Positions 32,604 through 41,910 of a stretch of DNA of 64,000 nt are shown one piece after another. The stretch is from assembly GCF_018860365.1 (NCBI RefSeq), contig NZ_JAHKPO010000029.1, positions 106,196 to 170,195 of the forward strand. The letters are read 5' to 3'. Numbering within the stretch: the first letter of the stretch is position 1; each line of letters opens with the position of its first letter. The DNA comes from Arenibacter algicola (lineage in GTDB: Bacteria > Bacteroidota > Bacteroidia > Flavobacteriales > Flavobacteriaceae). Under the pieces are notes generated by a model. It searched no databases. It was given only the letters and a program-made list of their open reading frames with translations, and had not been told where the DNA came from. Position numbers and translations under genes: made by a program.

Positions 32604-33449
32604 ATGAAAAAAATAACACTTTTAGTACTAATGATTGCTGTATCCTTTGGAGTACAGGCACAGATCAACACGCCGCAACCGAGTCCGTCCTCGACACTTG
32701 TTCAGAAGGTTGGATTGACCGATGTAACGGTGGAATATTCAAGGCCATCCATGCGTGGAAGAACCATTTTTGGGGATTTGGTACCTTATGATAAATTATG
32801 GAGAACAGGGGCCAACGCGAGGACAAAGATAACCTTCAGTGAAAACGTAATGATAGGAAATCAAGAACTTAAAGCTGGTTCTTATGCCATTTATACTAAA
32901 CCGGGAGCTGCAGCCTGGGAGGTAATCTTTTATACCGAAGCCGATGGCGGAGGAACACCGGCAACCTGGGACGAAAGCAAAGTTGCTGCTAAAACAACCG
33001 CTCAAGTACAAAATCTGCCATTTCAGGTTGAAACTTTTACGATTTCTATCGACGGCCTTTCTGATAACGCTGCCACTTTAGGCATGTATTGGTCCGATGT
33101 ATATGTAGGTGTTAAGTTTGATGTTCCTACGGACAAAGCGGTCACTAGTTCCATAGAAAAAGTAATGAAAGGTCCGGACGCCAATGATTATTATGCCGCT
33201 GCCGTATATTACATGAATTCCGGTAAGGATATCAATAAGGCCAAGGAATGGATGGATAAAGCCATGAGCATGACGGAGAAACCCGCATTTTGGCAATTAA
33301 GACAACAGTCGCTAATTTATGCCAAAGCAGGCGATAAAAAGCAGGCTATTGAAACTGCAAAAAAATCACTGGCCGCGGCCGAAGCCGCTGGTAATGCCGA
33401 CTACGTTAAGATGAACAAAGACTCCCTGAAAGAGTGGGGGGCTAAGTAA
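32604..33449 (+). CDS. Exported DUF2911 protein
   Basis: A 281-residue protein with a signal peptide (cleaved near AQA-Q, about residue 21). The DUF2911 domain follows (PQPSPSSTLVQKVGLTDVTV, YSRPSMRGRTIFGDLVPY, WRTGANARTKITFS). A C-terminal helical/TPR-like stretch (about 200-275) with NSGKDINKAKEWMDKAM repeats ends the protein. It is common in Bacteroidota; the function is unknown. It ends at a strong bidirectional terminator. Confidence 0.88.
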   Translation: MKKITLLVLMIAVSFGVQAQINTPQPSPSSTLVQKVGLTDVTVEYSRPSMRGRTIFGDLVPYDKLWRTGANARTKITFSENVMIGNQELKAGSYAIYTKPGAAAWEVIFYTEADGGGTPATWDESKVAAKTTAQVQNLPFQVETFTISIDGLSDNAATLGMYWSDVYVGVKFDVPTDKAVTSSIEKVMKGPDANDYYAAAVYYMNSGKDINKAKEWMDKAMSMTEKPAFWQLRQQSLIYAKAGDKKQAIETAKKSLAAAEAAGNADYVKMNKDSLKEWGAK

Positions 33450-33467
33450 TATCTTTGTACCGAATAT

Positions 33468-33499
33468 AAAAAGCTCACTTTTCAGTGAGCTTTTTTTTT
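33468..33499. terminator. Bidirectional terminator after DUF2911
   Basis: AAGCTCACT (33471-33479) pairs with AGTGAGCTT (33484-33492) across TTTC, followed by nine T on the plus strand and preceded by an A-run that gives T's on the minus strand; it serves DUF2911 and the DUF5107 gene. Confidence 0.9.
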
Positions 33500-33594
33500 G
33501 GAAGATTTGTATCTAAAAATCCCTTGACAAATGGTTCGTAATTCCAAGGATTATAGTACTGACCGTTAAACTATTATCTCTGTGGCAGGTGCAA

Positions 33595-36500
33595 TCAATA
33601 TTTGCTGGCCGCTTCCATTATCTTCAGCGACGGATTACTTAAAACGTTCTGGCTTTTAGTATCCCGAAGTGAGGCAGTATCATCACGGTACAATGCCAAA
33701 ACCAACTTACCCATTACATTGTCATTGGTGTTGATATTAGAAATTCTATTTATGGAAGATTCCAATTCCGAGTTCTTCGCCAATTTTTTAAGGGACAAAA
33801 GTTCAAACAGGTCATTGGGGGTTACCACTTTCTGTTTGTTCTTATTTTGAAAAGACAATATACCGTTCAACAACTGTGCACTTTTATTTGAATCTTGGAG
33901 CATTTCATAATTCACTGCAAGCAAATAATCCTGTAGCCTTTCATCTGCATGGAAAGGTTTTCCAACTCCCAGGTTTTCTGGCCATTCTTTTGACGATTCC
34001 AAAAGGGATATGGCTTTATTGTATTTCCCGGATTTCATATTGTTCAACGCCATTAAAATATGAGCCTCGGTATATATTTTTTTACTTTCTGAAGCATGTT
34101 CAAAAGGTAATATCAATATATCCTTTAGGACTTCAATGGTTTTTCCATACTGATCGTTCAATAGGGAGGATTTCGCATAAATCAACCCGATATTGGCATT
34201 TTTGGGATATTTGGCGTACGACTTTTTAGCCAATCTATATGCAGGTGCAATTTTATCATTATCTAAATAGAATTGAACTACTTCCTCCCTAAGTTTCCAA
34301 TCAGAACTGTTTAGCTGCAATGCTTTTAAATAATCCTTTTCATTGGCTTCGTAATCTTTATTTTGGAACATTCTTGCCCTGAAACGATAAAAAATATCGG
34401 AATCAGGTTCATTTCCAGAATCCTGTAGAAGCTGTAACCCCAAATCCTTTTGTCTAACGGCGATATAGTTCTGCGCCAAGTAGTATTTAAATTTCCAATT
34501 TGCATTTTGGGAGATGGCCCACTGTAAAACATCAATGGTTTCAGGCCTGTAAGGGAAAACAAAATCGATCGGGGCTGCTATGGCCCTATCCAAGTATTCA
34601 TTACTAGGCCCACCGGCCATATCCTGGGCCAAATAAGCTGTCCAAAGATGTATTTTGGCATTCGCTGTTTTGGACAATTTTAGAATCTCCATTGCTTCCT
34701 GTACCAATCCTATGCCCTTGTAATAAATGGCCAGTTCCAGTATGGATTCATCGGGAAATTCATTGCTGATCTCCTTCGGCATACTAATAGAGGCGCGCCC
34801 AGATTGAAATTGGGATTCTAACAGGGCAAAGTGATTCAATGGATCTATTCTAATTAGTTCGTCATATTCTTGATTAAATGCATTGGAGTTATTGTTTTTC
34901 CTATGCAACAATAATTTAATTTTTCGTGCATTTAGGTTGTAGGTATTGTAATCCAATGCCTTATTGGCATATAGATTCGCTTTTTCAAAATTTTGAACAA
35001 AGAAATAAATTTCGGCCATTTGGGCATAGGAGACAGATCTGTAGTTAATGCTTCTAGCCGCCCAGCCTAAAGATTCCAAAGCATTTATAGTGTCATTTAG
35101 GGAGCGATATATAATTCCGGCCAAGTAATTGGCTTCAGTATTATAGGTATCCAATTTTAAAACCCTATTAACATATTTCAGGGCTTTGTCATAATTCGTT
35201 TTCCGATATTCCAAACCCGCCATTTTCAAGAGTCCATCCTGATGTGAGGGGTCAATATCTACCAATTCATTTAATTTTTTGGCGGCAAGTTCATAGTCCC
35301 TAAACTTTAGGGCCTCCCAACCTTCATGGTACAATTGTTGGCTCATGGAAACCTTTACTGCTTCATCATCAATAAACGGACGCTTTATGAGGGTGCTTTC
35401 ACCATTGGAGGTATAAAATAATTTTTTATCGCCTAATTGCACCACTATTTCCCCGGAGTCCTCCAATGGAAGCTCTTTGGAAAATACTCCCATAGGCTTT
35501 AGGCTAATTTCCTCAGAAAAAACTTCTTTCCCATTAATGGATACCCGCAAATTGTCTCTTAAACTTTGAAGGGCATTGATACCGATATAGAGGCCTTTAT
35601 CCGATTCCTTAACGTTAAGGACGCCGAATTCCGTGGCATCTACCATGCCACCAATTTCCTTGAAAGGAAACCAGATTTCTCTCCAGCGGTCCATGACATA
35701 GGGTTCAAAATTGGCTTGGGAAATAGGATTGGTTTCTCCAGGAAAATATTGATTAAGAAGTCGACCCGCCTGGAATTCCATATACTGTCCATCGGTGTCC
35801 GTTAGTAAATCCTCCCAAATAGCTCCCGACCTTGCCATGGACCATAACCAGAGTTTCTGTCCCGGCATCTCTTCATAGGGTGCCCAATGGCCAAAACCAA
35901 ATTTTCTATTGTGGTAGTATCCGCCAAAAAAGTCCTTATAATCGCCTACAACATGCTCGGAAATATCCTTGTCAAAATTATTGTTTTTATAGAGGGAAAG
36001 ATCTCGGCCTTCTGCATCTATGGGCCATGGTTTGGCTGTTCCCCCGTGTTCCAAAAATTGATTCCCTGGATAGATGAACTCCAAATCGTCCGAAACCACT
36101 GCGGCAGCGGTCATCCAATTGTAATAGGATTGATCTATAAGGGAACCGTTGTACCAAGAGGCATTGGTCTCAAAGTAGGCCTTGTCTTTCTCGAGCCTAA
36201 TTTCTACCCTCCAATCTGTACTTGATGGGAGGTCAGCACTGCCCACGACACAGCTTACACTGCCATCTTCATTAGTTTTTACCACATAATCTACCGGAGT
36301 AGCAGTAGAGGGATGATGCCCTATAATGCCAAAATTAAATTCAATACCTCCAGAGGTCCAAGGTCCGCGCATTGAAATATTCCGGAATTTGATTACTTCA
36401 TTTTTATAAAGGAATTCCTCACCGGTACTTTTCTCTATAGCTCCCCAGACTTTACCACCTATTTCAGGCAGGACAAAGACTTTAATGAATTCATTTTCTA

Positions 36501-36729
36501 AGGTAACTACCTTCCAATTTTTCTTCTTTGCTATATTTTCATAACCTTCATACTTGAAATACGGAAAGATTTTGGCATTGTCCGTCAGGATAGGGACAGG
36601 GTTAGGTTTACTATAGTCATACGTTTCCAAGGACATCATTTCCTCCTTTATGGTCACAGATGGCGATTGTGCCATGGTTCCGAGACATAATCCCAATGCA
36701 ATTATTACGCTGATACTCTTTACTTTCAC
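33595..36729 (-). CDS. Exported DUF5107-TPR protein
   Basis: A 1044-residue protein with a signal peptide (cleaved near AQS, residue 22). Residues ~30-440 form the DUF5107 region, a large beta-sandwich (for example FVLPEIGGKVWGAIEKSTGEEF and MRGPWTSGGIEFNFG) that recalls galactose-mutarotase-like folds of carbohydrate enzymes. From ~480 on come about a dozen TPR-type helical repeats. The start is GTG, five bases after the VCBS gene's stop, so it is co-transcribed with it. No catalytic residue is known for the domain. In the locus it could bind or modify a carbohydrate; inference. Confidence 0.85.
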   Translation of the reverse strand: MKVKSISVIIALGLCLGTMAQSPSVTIKEEMMSLETYDYSKPNPVPILTDNAKIFPYFKYEGYENIAKKKNWKVVTLENEFIKVFVLPEIGGKVWGAIEKSTGEEFLYKNEVIKFRNISMRGPWTSGGIEFNFGIIGHHPSTATPVDYVVKTNEDGSVSCVVGSADLPSSTDWRVEIRLEKDKAYFETNASWYNGSLIDQSYYNWMTAAAVVSDDLEFIYPGNQFLEHGGTAKPWPIDAEGRDLSLYKNNNFDKDISEHVVGDYKDFFGGYYHNRKFGFGHWAPYEEMPGQKLWLWSMARSGAIWEDLLTDTDGQYMEFQAGRLLNQYFPGETNPISQANFEPYVMDRWREIWFPFKEIGGMVDATEFGVLNVKESDKGLYIGINALQSLRDNLRVSINGKEVFSEEISLKPMGVFSKELPLEDSGEIVVQLGDKKLFYTSNGESTLIKRPFIDDEAVKVSMSQQLYHEGWEALKFRDYELAAKKLNELVDIDPSHQDGLLKMAGLEYRKTNYDKALKYVNRVLKLDTYNTEANYLAGIIYRSLNDTINALESLGWAARSINYRSVSYAQMAEIYFFVQNFEKANLYANKALDYNTYNLNARKIKLLLHRKNNNSNAFNQEYDELIRIDPLNHFALLESQFQSGRASISMPKEISNEFPDESILELAIYYKGIGLVQEAMEILKLSKTANAKIHLWTAYLAQDMAGGPSNEYLDRAIAAPIDFVFPYRPETIDVLQWAISQNANWKFKYYLAQNYIAVRQKDLGLQLLQDSGNEPDSDIFYRFRARMFQNKDYEANEKDYLKALQLNSSDWKLREEVVQFYLDNDKIAPAYRLAKKSYAKYPKNANIGLIYAKSSLLNDQYGKTIEVLKDILILPFEHASESKKIYTEAHILMALNNMKSGKYNKAISLLESSKEWPENLGVGKPFHADERLQDYLLAVNYEMLQDSNKSAQLLNGILSFQNKNKQKVVTPNDLFELLSLKKLAKNSELESSINRISNINTNDNVMGKLVLALYRDDTASLRDTKSQNVLSNPSLKIMEAASKY

Positions 36730-36733
36730 TTTG

Positions 36734-39700
36734 CTATTTTTTAGTTGATTCTATTTTATACATTGCTATAGCATCATTGTTTCTTACAAACAACACTACC
36801 TGAGTTTTATCGGCCAAGGTAATTTTGGTGATGTCCCTTATTTCGCCGTCAATATTTAAACCACTTTCCAGTACAGTTGAAGGCTTAAAATTGCCTTTTC
36901 CGTCACCAAATAGGACCAAGCCCTTATTGGCATCATACCTTCCAAATTTCACCCTGGTTCCAAAAAAATTACCACCAACAACCAAGTCTTCGTTGCCATC
37001 ATTATTAAAATCACCCTTTAATATCCCATATATTGGCGAAAATTGTGTTTCTACTGGCAAGGGAACGAGTTTAAATTTTCCATCACCTAGGTTTTCCATA
37101 TAACTGGTATTGAAATTTTTAGCTTTTAAGACCATGGCCCCTTTTAATTCATCTGGGCTAAAAACATCGGTAATTTTCGCTGAGGCATAATCTGAATAAT
37201 TTAAATATTTTCCTTTGAGACCACTTAATTGCCCCACCAAATCATCTTTTGAAAAAACAGGAAATTCTTCTCCCAGATTATAAGAAGTCATTATGGGATC
37301 CAAGGAACCATTGTTATCAAAGTCTTTGGTATATAAACTAACCGGCTCAGCTATGGACGTTTTTAATTGAGAATTTCTACCGAAGTTTCCAATAATATAA
37401 TCCATATCACCATCCTTGTCAAAATCCCCTTGTTCAATGCTGTTCCACCATCCTTCAGAATCTTTCAGCCCATTGTTCTCATATACTTCCACAAGTTTAC
37501 CACCTGCATTTTTGAATGTTCTGATTTTCATCCATTCACCTACTAAAATTAGATCATTAATAGTATCGTTATCAAAATCGGTCCATATAGCATCTGTAAC
37601 CATTCCGGGGTATTCAAGATCTGGGTTTATAGTAAATGTGATATCCGTAAAAACGCCTTTACCATTGTTCTGCAAAATATAACTTCTTGGTGCTGTGGGA
37701 TATTTGCCAGGAACCAATCTACCACCAACAAAAAGGTCCAAATCCCCATCCCCGTCAATATCATTGGCTTTTACACAGGAACCACTAGTAATCATTTTAG
37801 GCAATCCTGTGGTGCTTTTTGCAAAGTTGCCCCTGCCGTCGTTAATGTACAGTCTATCTTGTAGTTCACTGGAATCTTCCTCAAAATCGTTTCCTCCGCT
37901 TACCACATAGAGATCCATATCCCCATCGTTATCCGCATCGAAGAAAAGAGAGCCAATATCTTCCGATTCCTTATCAGTAAGGAATGTTTTTTCATTTATG
38001 GCCAGGAACTTGCCTGAAGACATTTGCTTAAACATTCGGCCTTCACTTCCTTTGGCACCGCCTACATATATATCTTCCAAGCCATCATTATTTACGTCCG
38101 CTTTGGTAATTGTTGGTCCTTGGGTAGATAATTTATGGGGGAGTAACTGTTCCCGTTTAAAATCGTTATAATCATTCTCCAAATGCCGGTAGGGGATAAG
38201 ACTGTCTAAAGTTATGTCCGTAAAAAAGGTTTTGCCAACTATTGCTTCGGAATTATTCTCCACTAAAGCCGCATCCTTTTGATTTAGGGTAATTGTTTGA
38301 TCGGCCTTTACATCGGTCATAACCTGAACCCTGCCATCAGGCCAAATAACCTTAAGTTGATCTACGGACACGGCATCCCCAAGTCCAAAAATCAGATTAA
38401 AATCTACGGAAGATTGAAACCCTCTAGTAGGCATAAATTCTTGCATTAGTAATTTGTTTCCAACAGTTAAAGTGACTTTGGAGCCAATGCCCGAGGTGTT
38501 TTTTCCTTCACCCTTAAAATTGATTTTTAGGTGGTGGTTGGTAGTATGTAGTTCACTATTGTTTCTGTAAACAAAGGGGTATTCATCTATATTATTGACA
38601 ACAAGATCTAGATCCCCATCATTGTCCAGGTCGGCATACACGGCTCCATTGGAGAGCGATTTCTGATTTAAGCCCCATTCTTCATTAACTTTAGAAAAAG
38701 TAAGGTCTCCGTTATTGTGGTAGGTATAATTCTCTTCAATGGTAGCAGGCATATTCTCCAATAAATCTGTAATGGCCGTCTCTACACCGGTTTTATTTTG
38801 ATTGATCCTATCCTGAACCGCAAAATTCAAAAAGTCCATATTGGTGTAATCGCGTTTTACTCCATTGGTAATAAATAAATCCTTAAAGCCATCATTGTCC
38901 AAATCAGTAAAAAGTGAGGCCCAACTCCAGTCGGTATTGGAAACTCCTGCGAATTGGCCAATTTCGGAAAAAGATTTCCCCTGATTGTTCAAATGCATCA
39001 TATTCCTCATGGTCTGGTAATAGAATCCGGATTTCTCCAAAAAACTGTTTTTATCATAATTATCCGGACCGGACACCATCTTTAAACGGTAATTATTTTC
39101 TGGAAGCATGTCCAAAGTCATAATTTCCGGAAAGCCATCATTATTGATATCAGCTACATCCGAACCCATAGAGAAATGGGAGGTGTGTCCAATATATTCT
39201 TCGAGACTTTCAGTAAACGTGCCATCTTGATTATTGATATACAAATAGTCCTGTTCCTTAAAATCATTTGAAATATAAATATCTGGCCAGTTGTCATTAT
39301 TCATATCCGATACGGCTATACCAAGTCCGAAACCCAACACATTTGAAACAAGTCCGGCAGAATCACTTACATCAACAAACTTTCCATCATCGTTTCTATA
39401 AAGTCGGTCTTCATAGGCAGGATTTCTTTGCTGCTTTAGGCTATTGGATATTTGTCTAAAACTGGAATATTCCTGTGAGGAATGGTTCACCACATATAAA
39501 TCAAGATCTCCGTCCCTGTCATAATCAAAAAAAGCACCTTGGGTGGAATAACCACTATCATCAACACCGTATTCTGCAGCTTTTTCAGTAAAAGTTAAAT
39601 CTCCGTTATTAATGAATAGTAGGTTCTTTCTTTTATAATCGTCTTTGGCAGCTGATCTACAGACATAAATATCCAATAAGCCATCCCCATTAACATCGGC

Positions 39701-40057
39701 CATAGTAGTTCCGGTATTCCACAAGCCTTCAGCAAATACCCCTGCTTTTTGCGCAACTTCTTCAAATTTAAAATTCCCTTTATTGATATATAACCTGCTT
39801 CCTACCATGCTGGCCGTGAAATAAAGATCCGTAAGACCATCATTATTGACATCACCAGCACTTACCCCACCTCCATTGTAGATATATCCATAGGTTAAAA
39901 TATTAAATTCCTCGGTTTCCTGTAAAATAGGTTTAAATGTAATTCCAGTTTTGTTGCCCGGCATTAGGGAGAACATTTTGCTTTGATCTACACCTTGGCA
40001 AGAAAAAATAAATAGTGTTGTGACAAGCAGGCATATTTTGGTGACATTTTGAATCAT
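36734..40057 (-). CDS. VCBS/FG-GAP repeat lipoprotein with UnbV-ASPIC segment
   Basis: A 1107-residue surface lipoprotein: lipobox FSC with C20. About fifteen repeats of the form D-x-[DN]-x-D-G-x-x-D (for example DVNNDGLTDLYF, DYDRDGDLDLYVV) bind calcium and form two beta-propellers. Between them, near residues 530-590, lies the ASPIC/UnbV segment (GSKVTLTVGNKLLM and LKVIWPDGRVQVM), the CRTAC1-like organisation. Such proteins are frequent beside SusCD pairs; their role in binding or display is not established. It starts 200 bases after the susD terminator, so it probably has its own promoter; DUF5107 follows in the same unit. Confidence 0.9.
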   Translation of the reverse strand: MIQNVTKICLLVTTLFIFSCQGVDQSKMFSLMPGNKTGITFKPILQETEEFNILTYGYIYNGGGVSAGDVNNDGLTDLYFTASMVGSRLYINKGNFKFEEVAQKAGVFAEGLWNTGTTMADVNGDGLLDIYVCRSAAKDDYKRKNLLFINNGDLTFTEKAAEYGVDDSGYSTQGAFFDYDRDGDLDLYVVNHSSQEYSSFRQISNSLKQQRNPAYEDRLYRNDDGKFVDVSDSAGLVSNVLGFGLGIAVSDMNNDNWPDIYISNDFKEQDYLYINNQDGTFTESLEEYIGHTSHFSMGSDVADINNDGFPEIMTLDMLPENNYRLKMVSGPDNYDKNSFLEKSGFYYQTMRNMMHLNNQGKSFSEIGQFAGVSNTDWSWASLFTDLDNDGFKDLFITNGVKRDYTNMDFLNFAVQDRINQNKTGVETAITDLLENMPATIEENYTYHNNGDLTFSKVNEEWGLNQKSLSNGAVYADLDNDGDLDLVVNNIDEYPFVYRNNSELHTTNHHLKINFKGEGKNTSGIGSKVTLTVGNKLLMQEFMPTRGFQSSVDFNLIFGLGDAVSVDQLKVIWPDGRVQVMTDVKADQTITLNQKDAALVENNSEAIVGKTFFTDITLDSLIPYRHLENDYNDFKREQLLPHKLSTQGPTITKADVNNDGLEDIYVGGAKGSEGRMFKQMSSGKFLAINEKTFLTDKESEDIGSLFFDADNDGDMDLYVVSGGNDFEEDSSELQDRLYINDGRGNFAKSTTGLPKMITSGSCVKANDIDGDGDLDLFVGGRLVPGKYPTAPRSYILQNNGKGVFTDITFTINPDLEYPGMVTDAIWTDFDNDTINDLILVGEWMKIRTFKNAGGKLVEVYENNGLKDSEGWWNSIEQGDFDKDGDMDYIIGNFGRNSQLKTSIAEPVSLYTKDFDNNGSLDPIMTSYNLGEEFPVFSKDDLVGQLSGLKGKYLNYSDYASAKITDVFSPDELKGAMVLKAKNFNTSYMENLGDGKFKLVPLPVETQFSPIYGILKGDFNNDGNEDLVVGGNFFGTRVKFGRYDANKGLVLFGDGKGNFKPSTVLESGLNIDGEIRDITKITLADKTQVVLFVRNNDAIAMYKIESTKK

Positions 40058-40258
40058 ATATATAAAGAATTTATCCGCACAGGCTCGATTTCATGAATTA
40101 TATTATAAAACCAAAAGCTTATGATATAATGGTAATAATTACAAAAGGTAAGTTAATTAATTCTATGGACTCACCACTATAAATGATTGGGATATAAAAG
40201 AATTTCTTGGACATTTATATTATTTTTTATAATTGGTCAATAGCATAATCAAATAAAA

Positions 40259-40288
40259 AAAACCTGTGATTATAAAATCACAGGTTTT
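40259..40288 (-). terminator. Terminator of the susCD unit
   Basis: Minus strand AACCTGTGAT (40286-40277) pairs with ATCACAGGTT (40270-40261) across six bases and is followed by a T-run; it separates susCD from the VCBS gene. Confidence 0.85.
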
Positions 40289-40322
40289 CATTTTGTTTAC
40301 TATTAAATTAGATGTTTGAATA

Positions 40323-41900
40323 TCAAAAGTTTGGTCCGCCAGTATCCCACCAAAGTCTTGTTCCAATTTCATCCGGTCCGCCTAATTTGGCTGTTGCATC
40401 TGCAACACCCGCGGCATTACCTTCGCGTTCTGTATTTACGAACGGCATTCTTTTTATAGCCTCTCCATCAGGAATTATACCCCAATCGGAATTACTACTA
40501 TTCTGGTACACTGGAGGTAATTTAGGATAACCCGTTCTCCTGTAGTCTACCCAAGCCTCCATTTCGTTGGTATAGGCAGCGATCCATTTTTGGGTTATAA
40601 TTTTCTCCAATTTGACCTCATTGCTCGCGGCCTCATCCCAAGCAACTGTTGTAGTGATCTGGTTAACAAAATCATTTACAGAACCAGTTGCCACAGGGTC
40701 GTTATAGTCTATAGGCAGACTTGTATTGTCCGCTAAATAGGCATCAACACCACCTGCGCCCCATAATTCAAAGGAAGCTCTAACACCCGCCTCATAGTTG
40801 GCTTGTGCATCTCCAGCACCGGCCCATCCTCTTAAAGCAGCTTCTGCCTTAATAAAGAATACTTCGTCGGCACTCATTACCTTACGTTTGGTAACCTTTG
40901 CTGGATCGTTAAAGGATACATCGATAGTAGAGAAGCTCAATCGGTCATCCTTGGCAACCAATTCAGCACCGTTACGGATACCTTTATAAGGCCAATCTGG
41001 ATGATCGGTAACTAAAGACATATCGGTTACAGGATCAAAGAACGGTGCTATACGGTTGTCTTTATAACCTATTAAAATAGATTCCATAGTAGCACTCATT
41101 CTGGTATCTCCCCATTCAAAGCAAATTTGTGCAGGGTGAAATTTTGCGCCATATAAAGAAATATTAAAATTGTCCGCATTGGTCTCAATTAGACCTACTG
41201 GATCTGCCATAGCTTTTTCCCCTTGAGTTTTGGCTACATCAGGAGCTACCTTGGAGATACGCATGGCCAATTGTAATCTCAATGAATTGGCATATCTAGC
41301 CCATTTACTAACATCACCACCATAACTGGCATCAAAATTATTTAGACCTACATAGTCCGTATTGGCACTGAATACAGAGATAATTCTGTCCAGATCACTA
41401 AAGAAAGCATTATATAATGTTTCCTCGCTATCATAAAGGGCACTTCCTGTAGAACCATAATTGGTATAAAGAATTGGTCCATAATAGGTAGTAACCCTGG
41501 ACATGGATACAATTCTAATCAAATTGGCCCATTCTACGAACACGTCATAACCATCAGCTGCGGCAATATCGATAACTTGTTTGGCAGGAGCCATAACATT
41601 GTTATATTCCCTAGCCCAGTAACCATTCCAACGTATATAGTAGGTAGTGTTGTTTACACCGCCAACAAATGGAGTAGGAGTGGCCAAATGCTGCGCAAAG
41701 GTAACATTGGTCAAGTTGTGATCTACCTGGTTACCAAATATTTGGCTAAGCATAGAGGAATAAAACGCTCCCACATGATTAAAATCCTGCTTTAATGATT
41801 CACCGGATATTTGATATGGATTTGTATTCGTTTCTTCAAAATCGTTGGTACAGCCGCTAAAGGCAATGACCATTGTAATTAGATATATTAACTTTTTCAT
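40323..41900 (-). CDS. SusD-like outer-membrane lipoprotein
   Basis: A 525-residue surface glycan- or nutrient-binding lipoprotein, lipobox SGC with C17. It belongs to the second SusD group (SusD-like_2/RagB): NTNPYQISGESL near the mature N-terminus, the SKWARYANSLRLQLAMRIS helix and the C-terminal WVDYRRTGYPKLPP segment are typical. It partners the SusC porin encoded 10 bases upstream, acting as a lid over the barrel. This SusD group is found with both glycan and peptide/other uptake systems, so it does not fix the substrate. Confidence 0.93.
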   Translation of the reverse strand: MKKLIYLITMVIAFSGCTNDFEETNTNPYQISGESLKQDFNHVGAFYSSMLSQIFGNQVDHNLTNVTFAQHLATPTPFVGGVNNTTYYIRWNGYWAREYNNVMAPAKQVIDIAAADGYDVFVEWANLIRIVSMSRVTTYYGPILYTNYGSTGSALYDSEETLYNAFFSDLDRIISVFSANTDYVGLNNFDASYGGDVSKWARYANSLRLQLAMRISKVAPDVAKTQGEKAMADPVGLIETNADNFNISLYGAKFHPAQICFEWGDTRMSATMESILIGYKDNRIAPFFDPVTDMSLVTDHPDWPYKGIRNGAELVAKDDRLSFSTIDVSFNDPAKVTKRKVMSADEVFFIKAEAALRGWAGAGDAQANYEAGVRASFELWGAGGVDAYLADNTSLPIDYNDPVATGSVNDFVNQITTTVAWDEAASNEVKLEKIITQKWIAAYTNEMEAWVDYRRTGYPKLPPVYQNSSNSDWGIIPDGEAIKRMPFVNTEREGNAAGVADATAKLGGPDEIGTRLWWDTGGPNF

Positions 41901-41910
41901 CTTTTATAAA

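Noticed and set aside
35832..36225. Open frames on the plus strand inside the DUF5107 gene
   Set aside because: Antisense shadows of a clear exported protein; no own start context or family.
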